DNA from: JAPWJZ01 sp964575605
GTDB lineage: Bacteria > Pseudomonadota > Alphaproteobacteria > Micavibrionales > UBA2020
Direction of reading: 5' to 3'
DNA: 64,000 nucleotides
NCBI GenBank assembly: GCA_964575605.1
Contig: CAZNRN010000018.1
Location: 11,140 to 75,139 of the forward strand
Under the pieces are notes generated by a model. That model did not search any database. It worked only from the letters and a program-made list of their open reading frames with translations, and was not told the origin of the DNA. Below, piece after piece: positions 15,378 to 23,939 of this stretch (position 1 is its first letter; every line of letters starts with the position of its first letter). The translations under genes were made by a program, and so were the position numbers.

Positions 15378-16600
15378 TTTCATTCCAGGCAGCTACCGAA
15401 ATTGTTTTACGTGAGGGGGGCAAGCGCCTGTTAGGCACTGAGAAAGTTTTTTTGTCTGCAATCTCAGGTCGAATCTGCGCCTCAGCAATCCAGGCTCCGA
15501 TTTCCAATCAGCCTTTTGACAACTCGGCCATGGATGGATATGCCCTGAGATCCCAGGATATCGCCGACGCTACCAATGATAACCCCGTTACCCTGATGAT
15601 GATCGGCCATCTCGCGGCCGGAGGGGAGCCATTCGTGCGGCCACTTACTCAGGGCGAGTGTTACGAAATCATGACGGGTGCGCCTGTGCCATCAGGTTGC
15701 GACACAGTTGTCCCTGTTGAAAAAACATTGCGTCAAGCCGAGCGGGAAATCCGCTTTCAGGCGAGTGCCGTTATCGGGGATAACATCCGGCGGGCGGGCG
15801 CGGATTTCATGAGGGGTGATAAAGTCCTCGAAAAGGGTGTGTCACTAGAAACGCACCATATTCTCGCGCTTGCCACGCTCGGAATTGGCGAGGTCGAGGT
15901 TATACGCAGGCCCAAAGCGGGGCTGCTGTCGACAGGTATGGAAGTCGTGGATGACTTCAAGGCAAGCCTGAAGCGTGGACAGATTTACAATTCAACGAAA
16001 CCTTATCTCGAAGCAGCCATGAAAGAGATGGGTATGGAAGTGACCCTTTCTGAGTCTGTTCAGGATGATCACCGGCTTTTCAAGGAATGTCTTTTGAGAA
16101 TGGCTGACCAAGGCTGCGAAATTCTTTTATCGACAGGGGCGGTTTCGGCAGGCGTTCATGATTTTGTTCCACAGATACTCAAGGAAATGGGCGCAGAAAT
16201 CTTCTTTCATGGGGTGGCGATTAGACCCGGCAAGCCGATTATATTTGCGCGTCTGCCTAACGGGGGGCCTTTGTTTTTCGGTCTGCCGGGGAACCCTGTA
16301 TCGACAGCAGTCGGGTTGCGGTTCTTTGTCATGCCGGCGTTGAGGGCTATGCAGGGAATTCAGCAGGAGGTGCCCGGGTGCGCCGTATTGAGTCAGCTTT
16401 ACGAAGTCAAAAAACCCGAGCTGTGCTTTTTTATGCGCGGAGTCATGCACACTTCCGCAGACGGGATTAACCAGGTGACTATACCTAAACACCAACAGTC
16501 GTTTATGGTCAGCCCGTTCGTGCATACCAATGTCTGGGTGAAATGGCCAAAAGGCCTTTCTGTGCTGAATGCTGGAGAGGTTGTAGAGATTTATCAGTGA
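15374..16600 (+). CDS. moeA: Molybdopterin molybdenumtransferase MoeA
   Basis: Inserts molybdenum into adenylylated molybdopterin in the last step of Moco synthesis. 408 residues, normal length. Recognised by QPFDNSAMDGYAL, GECYEIMTGAPVPSG, GDNIRRAGADF, LLSTGAVSAGVHDFV and FGLPGNPVSTAVG. Starts inside the stop of the molybdate transporter (ATGA), an apt pairing of uptake and insertion. It ends 7 bp into the convergent Crp/Fnr gene. Confidence 0.95.
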   Translation: MISFQAATEIVLREGGKRLLGTEKVFLSAISGRICASAIQAPISNQPFDNSAMDGYALRSQDIADATNDNPVTLMMIGHLAAGGEPFVRPLTQGECYEIMTGAPVPSGCDTVVPVEKTLRQAEREIRFQASAVIGDNIRRAGADFMRGDKVLEKGVSLETHHILALATLGIGEVEVIRRPKAGLLSTGMEVVDDFKASLKRGQIYNSTKPYLEAAMKEMGMEVTLSESVQDDHRLFKECLLRMADQGCEILLSTGAVSAGVHDFVPQILKEMGAEIFFHGVAIRPGKPIIFARLPNGGPLFFGLPGNPVSTAVGLRFFVMPALRAMQGIQQEVPGCAVLSQLYEVKKPELCFFMRGVMHTSADGINQVTIPKHQQSFMVSPFVHTNVWVKWPKGLSVLNAGEVVEIYQ

Positions 16601-17397
16601 CTCTTCTTATCCATTGTGCAGTGCGCGCATTTCTCCATATTAAAATGCGGGCATTGTTTCGCCGTGTCTCCGTCGCAAAATTCGCAGAGAACGTAAGGGT
16701 CTTGTAGCATAATTCGGCTTTTGCTCGCTCTAACGCCGCGCCTCTTGATTTGATTGAGCGCCCTTGAAAAAGTTTCGGGCGTCATTCCGAGATGGTTTGC
16801 TATTGTTGCTTTCTGGAAAGGGAGATCAATTGTCAGGCTTTTCTGTTTTCCGCTGAGGTACAATTGCAGGAAATAATAGCCAATCCGGTTGACGGAGGCT
16901 TTTGTCAGCAGGCTATCGATCTGGCGAACGGAGTTCTTATAATGTCGGGTTATAATCTTGGCCAGATTATTTGACAAGCGAGGATCGTAATTTGCTAGGC
17001 GGTGGATAATCTGTTTCGGGATCATCAAGATAAAACTATCTTGCAAAATCGCGACGCCCACTGGCGAGTTACCCTCCATGAATATTGCGGCGTCCATAAA
17101 AGTATCGCCCTTCGAGAGCATCCGGATTATCGCACCGTCGCCATAGCGGTCTCTTCTGCTTGTGCTTACTTTACCGCTAAGGATGCAGTATAGGTAATCA
17201 GGTACATCCCCTTGACAGAGGAGCATGACACCCGCGGGGAAATGCTGGATTCTTGACGATGCGACAAGCTCCTGAAGGCTCGCTGGCGACATATCTTGAA
17301 AAAGCACTGCTATATCAGGATCATTGCATCGCGCCCTGCTAACCATTTGATTTTTAAGGAAATAAGTAGTTGCCGTTGTAATGTGTAACATGTCCAT
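16594..17397 (-). CDS. Crp/Fnr-family regulator with C-terminal cysteine cluster
   Basis: About 267 residues: cyclic-nucleotide-binding-like fold (about 30-150), dimer helix, then a winged helix-turn-helix with ATIANHLGMTPETFSRALN. E--SR in the recognition helix is that of FNR-type proteins reading TTGAT half-sites. The N-terminal Cys set of FNR is missing. Instead the extended C-terminus has Cys at about 239, 242, 250, 258 and 261 (CEFC, CPHF, CAHC; spacing C-x2-C-x7-C-x7-C-x2-C), which could hold zinc or an Fe-S cluster. GTG 17400 is also in frame and no Shine-Dalgarno is seen. It is divergent from narK1 and shares the intergenic FNR box, and may sense oxygen, NO or redox. Confidence 0.9.
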   Translation of the reverse strand: MDMLHITTATTYFLKNQMVSRARCNDPDIAVLFQDMSPASLQELVASSRIQHFPAGVMLLCQGDVPDYLYCILSGKVSTSRRDRYGDGAIIRMLSKGDTFMDAAIFMEGNSPVGVAILQDSFILMIPKQIIHRLANYDPRLSNNLAKIITRHYKNSVRQIDSLLTKASVNRIGYYFLQLYLSGKQKSLTIDLPFQKATIANHLGMTPETFSRALNQIKRRGVRASKSRIMLQDPYVLCEFCDGDTAKQCPHFNMEKCAHCTMDKKSH

Positions 17398-17414
17398 CAC
17401 TTAATTTTTAAAGA

Positions 17415-17428
17415 TTGACCCAAATCAA
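17415..17428 (+). promoter_or_regulatory. FNR-type box upstream of narK1K2GHJI
   Basis: TTGACCCAAATCAA, 9 of 10 consensus bases, centre 17421.5, predicted rightward start about 17463, 41 nt before the narK1 start. It is only about 24 bp from the divergent crp/fnr start, so it could also repress that gene. Confidence 0.85.
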
Positions 17429-17503
17429 GTACTAACGAACCTATACGTGACAGAAATGATATAGAAGCCTCAAGCAGACCACAATAATAAGAGGACATAG
17501 AAG

Positions 17504-18850
17504 GTGGTTACGTTAGAAAAAAAAATAGCAAAGGGTGAGCAAAACAGATCTCTGTTCTGGAGTACGCTGGCGTTCACAATATGCTTTGCGGTGTGGACCA
17601 TTTTCTCCATTATCGGCATTCAGATCAAAGCCAATCTCCACTTGAATGAAACTCAGTTCGGCCTATTGGTCGGTACCCCGATCTTGACGGGTTCGCTCAC
17701 TAGAATTTTTCTTGGTATCTGGACAGACCAATATGGTGGCAGGCGCATTTATGTGGTTGTCATGCTGTTAGCTGCCATCGCCACATGGCTTCTTTCCTAC
17801 GCGCAAACTTATCCGCAATTCCTGATTGCCGCGTTGGGCGTGGGGTTGGCGGGAGGTTCGTTTGCGGTTGGAGTAGGGTATGTTTCGAAATGGTACCCAC
17901 GTGAGCAACAGGGTACGGCACTAGGTATTTTCGGTGCTGGCAACGTGGGTGCGGCACTTACAAAATTCCTGGCTCCCTTTGTGATGATTGCTTATGGTTG
18001 GCAAATGGTCGCGCAGCTCTGGGCCGTCGCGCTCGTGGTCATGGCGCTATTGTTCTGGACAATGACCAAAGAAGACCCTCAGCGAGTGCAACGCTGTGAA
18101 AGTAGGTCGCAGAAAACCAAAGCCGGGCTATTACAGCTTGAGCCACTAAAAAAGCTGCAGGTTTGGCGATTTTCTCTTTATTACTTTTTTGTTTTCGGCG
18201 CCTTTGTGGCCCTGGCATTATGGTTACCCCAATATCTTGTGGGGGTATACGGTCTGGACATCAAGACTGCAGGCATGATCGCGGCATTTTATTCCATCCC
18301 CGCAAGCCTTTTCCGGGTGCTCGGGGGGTGGCTCTCCGATAGGTACGGTGCAAGGCGGGTTATGTACTGGACGTTTATCGTCTGCGTTATCTGCACATTC
18401 TTCCTGTCGTATCCGCCAACCCAATACGTCGTTCAGGGAATAGACCGAGACATTACATTCTCGATGAAAGTAACACTGCCCGTTTTCATGGGGTTGATTT
18501 TCGCTCTTGGGTTTTTCATGTCGCTCGGCAAGGCTGCAGTTTTCAAGCATATACCCGTTTATTATCCGGATCATGTAGGGTCTGTCGGCGGTCTTGTCGG
18601 CATGATCGGCGGCTTGGGCGGTTTCGTCCTTCCAATTTCCTTTGGTATGCTAAACGATATTACGCATGTCTGGACAAGTTGCTTTATGCTTTTGTTCGCC
18701 TTGGTCGCAATCGCTCTGACCTGGATGCACTTCGCTATCATTTTCATGGAGCGTAAGCAGCACCCGGTTCTTGGCAAGCCTGCATACTTGCCCGAACTTG
18801 GCGACCCGCGGATAGGGAAGGAATCAATGTCAGGAGGCGCTCATGGCTAA
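17504..18850 (+). CDS. narK1: NarK1-type nitrate transporter (MFS)
   Basis: 448-residue, 12-helix major-facilitator protein of the nitrate/nitrite porter family. Family motifs include GIWTDQYGGRRIYV and the nitrate signature region GLAGGSFAVGVGYVSKWYP in the first half. It resembles NarK1 proteins thought to run nitrate/proton symport. The start is GTG 17504, with GAGG about 9 bases upstream. It overlaps narK2 by 8 bp, like the NarK1-NarK2 pairs or fusions of Paracoccus. First gene of the nar operon behind the FNR-type box at 17415. Confidence 0.92.
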   Translation: MVTLEKKIAKGEQNRSLFWSTLAFTICFAVWTIFSIIGIQIKANLHLNETQFGLLVGTPILTGSLTRIFLGIWTDQYGGRRIYVVVMLLAAIATWLLSYAQTYPQFLIAALGVGLAGGSFAVGVGYVSKWYPREQQGTALGIFGAGNVGAALTKFLAPFVMIAYGWQMVAQLWAVALVVMALLFWTMTKEDPQRVQRCESRSQKTKAGLLQLEPLKKLQVWRFSLYYFFVFGAFVALALWLPQYLVGVYGLDIKTAGMIAAFYSIPASLFRVLGGWLSDRYGARRVMYWTFIVCVICTFFLSYPPTQYVVQGIDRDITFSMKVTLPVFMGLIFALGFFMSLGKAAVFKHIPVYYPDHVGSVGGLVGMIGGLGGFVLPISFGMLNDITHVWTSCFMLLFALVAIALTWMHFAIIFMERKQHPVLGKPAYLPELGDPRIGKESMSGGAHG

Positions 18851-20222
18851 AATTCTAACGACCTGGAATCCAGAAGATGCCGTATTGTGGCAGACAAACG
18901 GCAGAAGTGTGGCTAAACGGAACCTGTTTATTTCTATACCTGCACTCTTCCTCGCATTCGCGGTCTGGATGGTATGGAGTGTTGTAGTCGTCAATCTGCC
19001 CAAGGCGGGCTTTAATTTCACGACCGAACAATTGTTCTGGCTGACAGCCTTGCCTGGACTCTCTGGTTCGACACTCAGGATATTTTATTCCTTCATGGTG
19101 CCAGTGTTCGGTGGCAGACGATGGACGGCGATCAGTACAGCGTCGTTACTTCTCCCCACATTAGGTATCGGAGTTGCGGTCCAGAATCCGGCAACCTCTT
19201 ATAACATGTTCCTGTTCCTTGCATTACTGTGTGGTCTCGGGGGGGGTAATTTTGCTTCAAGCATGGCAAATATCACCTATTTTTATCCCAAAAGGGAAAA
19301 GGGAAATGCTCTGGCGCTCAATGCGGGCTTAGGTAATCTCGGGGTTAGCGCCGTTCAGTTTCTGGTACCTATTGTGATCACCATGGGTTTCTTTGGCGCG
19401 TTAGGTGGATTGCCCCAGGAATGGGCCTCTGAGGGCAAAAGCGGCCAGTTATGGCTTCAGAATGCCGGGTATTTCTGGGTACCTTTTATCGTGCTGTCGA
19501 CTCTGGCAGCGTGGTTCGGCATGAATGACATAGCAGAAGCCAAAGCTTCGGTGGCGAGCCAGATGGCCATTTTCAAGCGCAAGCACAGCTGGATCATGTG
19601 TGTGCTTTATGTGGGGACATTCGGTTCCTTTATCGGATACTCTGCTGGCTTCCCTTTGCTGGCCAAAACAGTTTTCCCAGAGGTCAATTCACTGAGCCTT
19701 GCCTTTATCGGCCCGCTTGTCGGCGCGTTGTCTCGGGCAGGCACCGGATGGATCGCGGACAAATTTGGCGGAGGAAGAGTGACACTTTGGGTTTTTGTTG
19801 CACTCACGCTTGGTGCGCTCGGGGTCCTTTATTTCCTGGTTAACAAAGATCAGCCCTACGCTTTTTGGGGATTTTTTGGAATGTTCCTCGTACTTTTTGC
19901 GGCGACCGGCGTCGGGAATGCCTCCACCTTCCAGATGATCCCGGTGATATTCCGGATTGAACGGCAAAGAGCGATGGCGGGAAGTGGCGCCAGCGATGAG
20001 GAGATACGTAAAACTGCTGAACGTGAAGCTGCGGCAACTATTGGGTTTACATCAGCGATAGGCGCATTTGGGGCTTTCTTTATTCCGAAAACTTTCGGCA
20101 CTTCTATTGCCATGACAGGTGCGCCGAACGCAGCCCTTATTACATTTATCGCATTCTATGCGATTTGCTTGCTGCTGACATGGTGGTACTATACGCGGCG
20201 TAATGCTGATATATCCTGCTGA
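18843..20222 (+). CDS. narK2: NarK2-type nitrate/nitrite antiporter (MFS)
   Basis: 459-residue, 12-helix MFS porter. The NarK2 type is shown by LPGLSGSTLRIFYSFMVPVF and GLGGGNFASSMANITYFYP in the first half and GWIADKFGGGRVTLW in the second. Expected to exchange imported nitrate for nitrite made by NarG. Good Shine-Dalgarno (AGGAGG) inside the end of narK1; 15 nt separate it from narG. Two transporters together allow start-up by symport and steady-state antiport (known for the family, inferred here). Confidence 0.92.
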   Translation: MAKILTTWNPEDAVLWQTNGRSVAKRNLFISIPALFLAFAVWMVWSVVVVNLPKAGFNFTTEQLFWLTALPGLSGSTLRIFYSFMVPVFGGRRWTAISTASLLLPTLGIGVAVQNPATSYNMFLFLALLCGLGGGNFASSMANITYFYPKREKGNALALNAGLGNLGVSAVQFLVPIVITMGFFGALGGLPQEWASEGKSGQLWLQNAGYFWVPFIVLSTLAAWFGMNDIAEAKASVASQMAIFKRKHSWIMCVLYVGTFGSFIGYSAGFPLLAKTVFPEVNSLSLAFIGPLVGALSRAGTGWIADKFGGGRVTLWVFVALTLGALGVLYFLVNKDQPYAFWGFFGMFLVLFAATGVGNASTFQMIPVIFRIERQRAMAGSGASDEEIRKTAEREAAATIGFTSAIGAFGAFFIPKTFGTSIAMTGAPNAALITFIAFYAICLLLTWWYYTRRNADISC

Positions 20223-20237
20223 TAAAAGGAACGACAA

Positions 20238-23200
20238 ATGAGTTTTTTTCTTGATCGTCTGATGTTCTTTCGTTACGAACGCGAGGATTTCTCCAACGGG
20301 CACGGCGTTACATCTTCCGAAAACAGAAAATGGGAAGATGCCTATCGTAACAGATGGGCACATGACAAAATCGTCAGGTCGACACACGGTGTGAACTGCA
20401 CGGGGTCATGTTCATGGAAAATATACGTTAAGAACGGGTTGATCACTTGGGAGACGCAGCAGACCGATTACCCGCGTACACGACCTGAAATGCCTAACCA
20501 CGAGCCGAGAGGTTGCGCGCGCGGTGCCAGCTATAGCTGGTATATTTATAGCGCTAATCGGTTGAAGTACCCAATGATCAGGAAGCGCCTTCTCCAGCTT
20601 TGGCGCGATGCCAAGAAGTTAAATCCCGATCCTGTCAAAGCATGGGAGTCGATCCAAAGTCATGAAGACAAACGTCGCGAGTACCAGAAAGTGCGGGGGC
20701 AAGGTGGCTTTGTTCGCAGCACGTGGGATGAGGTCAATGAACTGATCGCAGCAGCCAACGTCTACACAATTAAAGCGCATGGCCCCGATCGGATTATTGG
20801 GTTTTCGCCTATTCCCGCCATGTCGATGGTTTCCTATGCAGCAGGTTCCCGCTACTTGTCCCTGATGGGCGGGGTCTGCATGAGCTTCTACGACTGGTAT
20901 TGCGACCTTCCGCCCAGTTCTCCGCAGACATGGGGGGAGCAGACGGACGTTCCCGAGAGCGCGGACTGGTACAATTCCGGATTTATCATTATGTGGGGCT
21001 CGAATGTTCCCCAGACCCGTACGCCTGACGCGCATTTTATGACCGAAGCGCGTTACAAAGGTACGCAAACTGTTACAATTACCCCGGACTATTCTGAGGC
21101 TTCCAAATTCGGCGATATCTGGCTGAACCCGAAGCAGGGAACGGATTCCGCGCTTGGCATGGCGATGGGGCACGTGATTTTGAGAGAATTCCATATTGAT
21201 CGCAATGTTGAATATTTTGACGATTATTGCCGCACCTACACCGACATGCCGTTCCTAGTCATGCTTGACAGCCAGGACGGAAAATACGTTCCTGGGCGCA
21301 TGGTGCGTGCATCCGATTTTGTTGACGGGCTGGATGAGAAGAATAACCCTGACTGGAAAACCGTCGCCTACGACGAAATCTCGGGTAATGTTGTCGCTCC
21401 CAATGGTTCGATAGGTTTCCGCTGGGGAGAAGAGGGGAAGTGGAACATTGCCCCTGGTAAGCAACGATTGCAAAAGACGCTGTTAGGGAGTCATGAAGCG
21501 GCTCTTCCTGTCGCTTTCCCCTATTTCGGCCATATCGAACACGAGTATTTCAAAAATAATCCTGGTGATCACATCCAGGTTCGGAATGTGCCTGTTCGCA
21601 AACTGAAGCTTAAACACGGAGAAGTTCATGTCGCGACAGTTTTCGACCTTCTCTGCGCGAATTACGGCATCGATCGCGGTCTGGGCGGCAGCAATGTCGC
21701 CAAATCCTATGACGATGATGTGCCCTTTACGCCTGCTTGGCAGGAGAAGATCACGGGTGTCGCGCGGGAACAAGTTATCCGTGTTGCACGGTCATTTGCT
21801 AAAAATGCCGAGGTGACGAAAGGGCGCTCGATGATCATCATCGGCGCTGCCATGAACCATTGGTACCATATGGATATGAACTACCGGGCCTGTATCAATA
21901 TGCTCGTGCTCTGCGGCTGCGTGGGACAGTCGGGCGGCGGTTGGGCGCATTATGTCGGACAGGAAAAACTGCGTCCCCAGACGGGCTGGACCCCACTGGC
22001 TTTTGCGCTGGATTGGGCGCGGCCTCCGCGCCAGCAGAACAGTACTTCATTCTTTTACGCGCACACGGATCAGTGGCGTTACGAGAAATTGAAAGTAGGC
22101 GAGCTTCTGGCACCCTATGCCAATCCCGAACGATGGAAAGGATCTCTGATCGACTGCAATATCAGGTCGGAGCGTATGGGATGGCTGCCCTCGGCCCCTC
22201 AGCTGAAGACGAATCCCCTGGAAGTTGTCCGCGAGGCCGAGAAGGCGGGCAAGGATCCTGTGTCCTATGCGGTGGAGAACCTTAAGAGTGGGAAACTGAA
22301 GCTATCCTGCGAAGACCCTGACCACCCTGATAACTGGCCGCGCAATATGTTCGTGTGGCGGTCGAATATTCTGGGATCAAGCGGCAAAGGGCATGAGTAT
22401 TTTCTTAAGCATCTGCTGGGCACACAGCACGGCGTCCAAGGCAAGGATCTCGGTGAGGAGGGGGCGAAAGAGGCTGTAGAAGTCGTATGGCACGATAAAG
22501 CCCCCGAAGGAAAGCTGGACCTGCTGGTCACGCTCGACTTCCGGATGTCGACCACATGCCTCTACTCGGATATCGTGCTTCCCACGGCGAGCTGGTACGA
22601 GAAGAACGATCTGAATACCTCAGACATGCATCCCTTTATCCACCCTCTCTCGCAGGCCATCGCGCCGGTCTGGCAAAGCAGGACGGACTGGGACATTTAT
22701 AAGGGTCTTGCGAAGGCATTTTCCAGCGTTGTGCAGGGGCATCTGGGTGTTGAAAAAGATTTGGTGCTCACCCCTATCCAACACGATACCGCAGGTGAAT
22801 TAGCCCAGCCTATCGATGTAAGGGATTGGAAGAAGGGGGAATGCGAGGCGATGCCAGGCAAGACAATGCCTGCCATCAAAGTTATTGAGCGCGACTACCC
22901 CAGCCTTTACAGACGGTTTACCACTCTTGGGCCCCTGCTTGATAAAATCGGTAACGGGGGCAAGGGCATCAACTGGGATACAAAGCACGAGGTTGAATTC
23001 CTGAAGAAGCTGAACGGGGAAAAAGACGGCCTCGCGCGGATAGAAACGGATATTGATGCTTGTGAAGTCATCTTGTCTCTGGCTCCGGAGACGAACGGCG
23101 AGGTTGCCGTTAAATCCTGGGAAGCGCTCGGCAAGATTACTGGCCGCGACCACACCCATCTGGCAAAACCAAAAGAGGATGAAAAGATACGGTTCCGTGA

Positions 23201-23939
23201 TATTCAGGCCCAGCCTCGAAAGATTATTTCCTCCCCTACATGGAGTGGAATTGAATCCGAGCATGTCAGCTATAATGCTGGCTACACTAACGTGCATGAA
23301 TTTATACCCTGGCGTACATTGACGGGCCGCCAACAGCTTTATCAAGATCATCCGTGGATGCGTGATTTCGGGGAGTCGCTGGTCACCTACCGTCCCCCCG
23401 TTAATACCGAGACGATCAAGGCGATGCTGAAGGAGCATGACAACGGCAACGCGCCTGTTGTCCTGAACTTCATCACGCCGCACCAGAAATGGGGCATCCA
23501 TTCGACCTACACGGATAACCTGCATATGCTGACCCTTTCTAGGGGCGGGCCTATCGTATGGATCAGCGAGGTTGATGCCAAAAAAGCCGGTATCAAGGAT
23601 AATGACTGGATCGAAGCCTTCAATAGCAATGGCGCTCTTGTGGCCCGGGCTGTCGTCAGCCAGCGAGTGATGGAAGGCATGGTGTTGATGTATCACGCGC
23701 AGGAGAAAATCGTGAATGTGCCGGGCAGCGAGATAACAGGTGCCCGCGGCGGCATTCACAATTCCGTCACGCGCGCCACCGTCAAGCCGACGCATATGAT
23801 CGGCGGCTATGCGCAGCTCGCCTATGGGTTCAATTATTACGGGACGGTCGGTTCCAATCGCGATGAATTCGTTATCGTGCGCAAGATGTCGAAGGTCGAC
23901 TGGATGGACGAGCCGGCCGCGGGAGAGGCAGCAGAATGA
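20238..23939 (+). CDS. narG: Respiratory nitrate reductase alpha subunit
   Basis: Catalytic Mo-bisMGD subunit reducing nitrate to nitrite on the cytoplasmic face. 1233 residues, normal length. The FS0 cluster ligands are His50, Cys54, Cys58 and Cys93 (THGVNCTGSCSW, EPRGCARG). The Mo-ligand Asp is in FYDWYCDLPPSSPQTWGEQ, followed by WGSNVPQTRTPDAHF. No Tat signal beyond the remnant-like N-terminus, as in other NarG proteins. AAAGGA upstream; overlaps narH by 4 bp (ATGA). Electrons arrive from NarH/NarI; the cofactor comes from the moa/moe/mob genes in this window. Confidence 0.97.
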   Translation: MSFFLDRLMFFRYEREDFSNGHGVTSSENRKWEDAYRNRWAHDKIVRSTHGVNCTGSCSWKIYVKNGLITWETQQTDYPRTRPEMPNHEPRGCARGASYSWYIYSANRLKYPMIRKRLLQLWRDAKKLNPDPVKAWESIQSHEDKRREYQKVRGQGGFVRSTWDEVNELIAAANVYTIKAHGPDRIIGFSPIPAMSMVSYAAGSRYLSLMGGVCMSFYDWYCDLPPSSPQTWGEQTDVPESADWYNSGFIIMWGSNVPQTRTPDAHFMTEARYKGTQTVTITPDYSEASKFGDIWLNPKQGTDSALGMAMGHVILREFHIDRNVEYFDDYCRTYTDMPFLVMLDSQDGKYVPGRMVRASDFVDGLDEKNNPDWKTVAYDEISGNVVAPNGSIGFRWGEEGKWNIAPGKQRLQKTLLGSHEAALPVAFPYFGHIEHEYFKNNPGDHIQVRNVPVRKLKLKHGEVHVATVFDLLCANYGIDRGLGGSNVAKSYDDDVPFTPAWQEKITGVAREQVIRVARSFAKNAEVTKGRSMIIIGAAMNHWYHMDMNYRACINMLVLCGCVGQSGGGWAHYVGQEKLRPQTGWTPLAFALDWARPPRQQNSTSFFYAHTDQWRYEKLKVGELLAPYANPERWKGSLIDCNIRSERMGWLPSAPQLKTNPLEVVREAEKAGKDPVSYAVENLKSGKLKLSCEDPDHPDNWPRNMFVWRSNILGSSGKGHEYFLKHLLGTQHGVQGKDLGEEGAKEAVEVVWHDKAPEGKLDLLVTLDFRMSTTCLYSDIVLPTASWYEKNDLNTSDMHPFIHPLSQAIAPVWQSRTDWDIYKGLAKAFSSVVQGHLGVEKDLVLTPIQHDTAGELAQPIDVRDWKKGECEAMPGKTMPAIKVIERDYPSLYRRFTTLGPLLDKIGNGGKGINWDTKHEVEFLKKLNGEKDGLARIETDIDACEVILSLAPETNGEVAVKSWEALGKITGRDHTHLAKPKEDEKIRFRDIQAQPRKIISSPTWSGIESEHVSYNAGYTNVHEFIPWRTLTGRQQLYQDHPWMRDFGESLVTYRPPVNTETIKAMLKEHDNGNAPVVLNFITPHQKWGIHSTYTDNLHMLTLSRGGPIVWISEVDAKKAGIKDNDWIEAFNSNGALVARAVVSQRVMEGMVLMYHAQEKIVNVPGSEITGARGGIHNSVTRATVKPTHMIGGYAQLAYGFNYYGTVGSNRDEFVIVRKMSKVDWMDEPAAGEAAE

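Noticed and set aside
22800..23795. 331-codon minus-strand frame
   Set aside because: Antisense to the 3' half of narG; His/Arg-rich shadow without a start signal.
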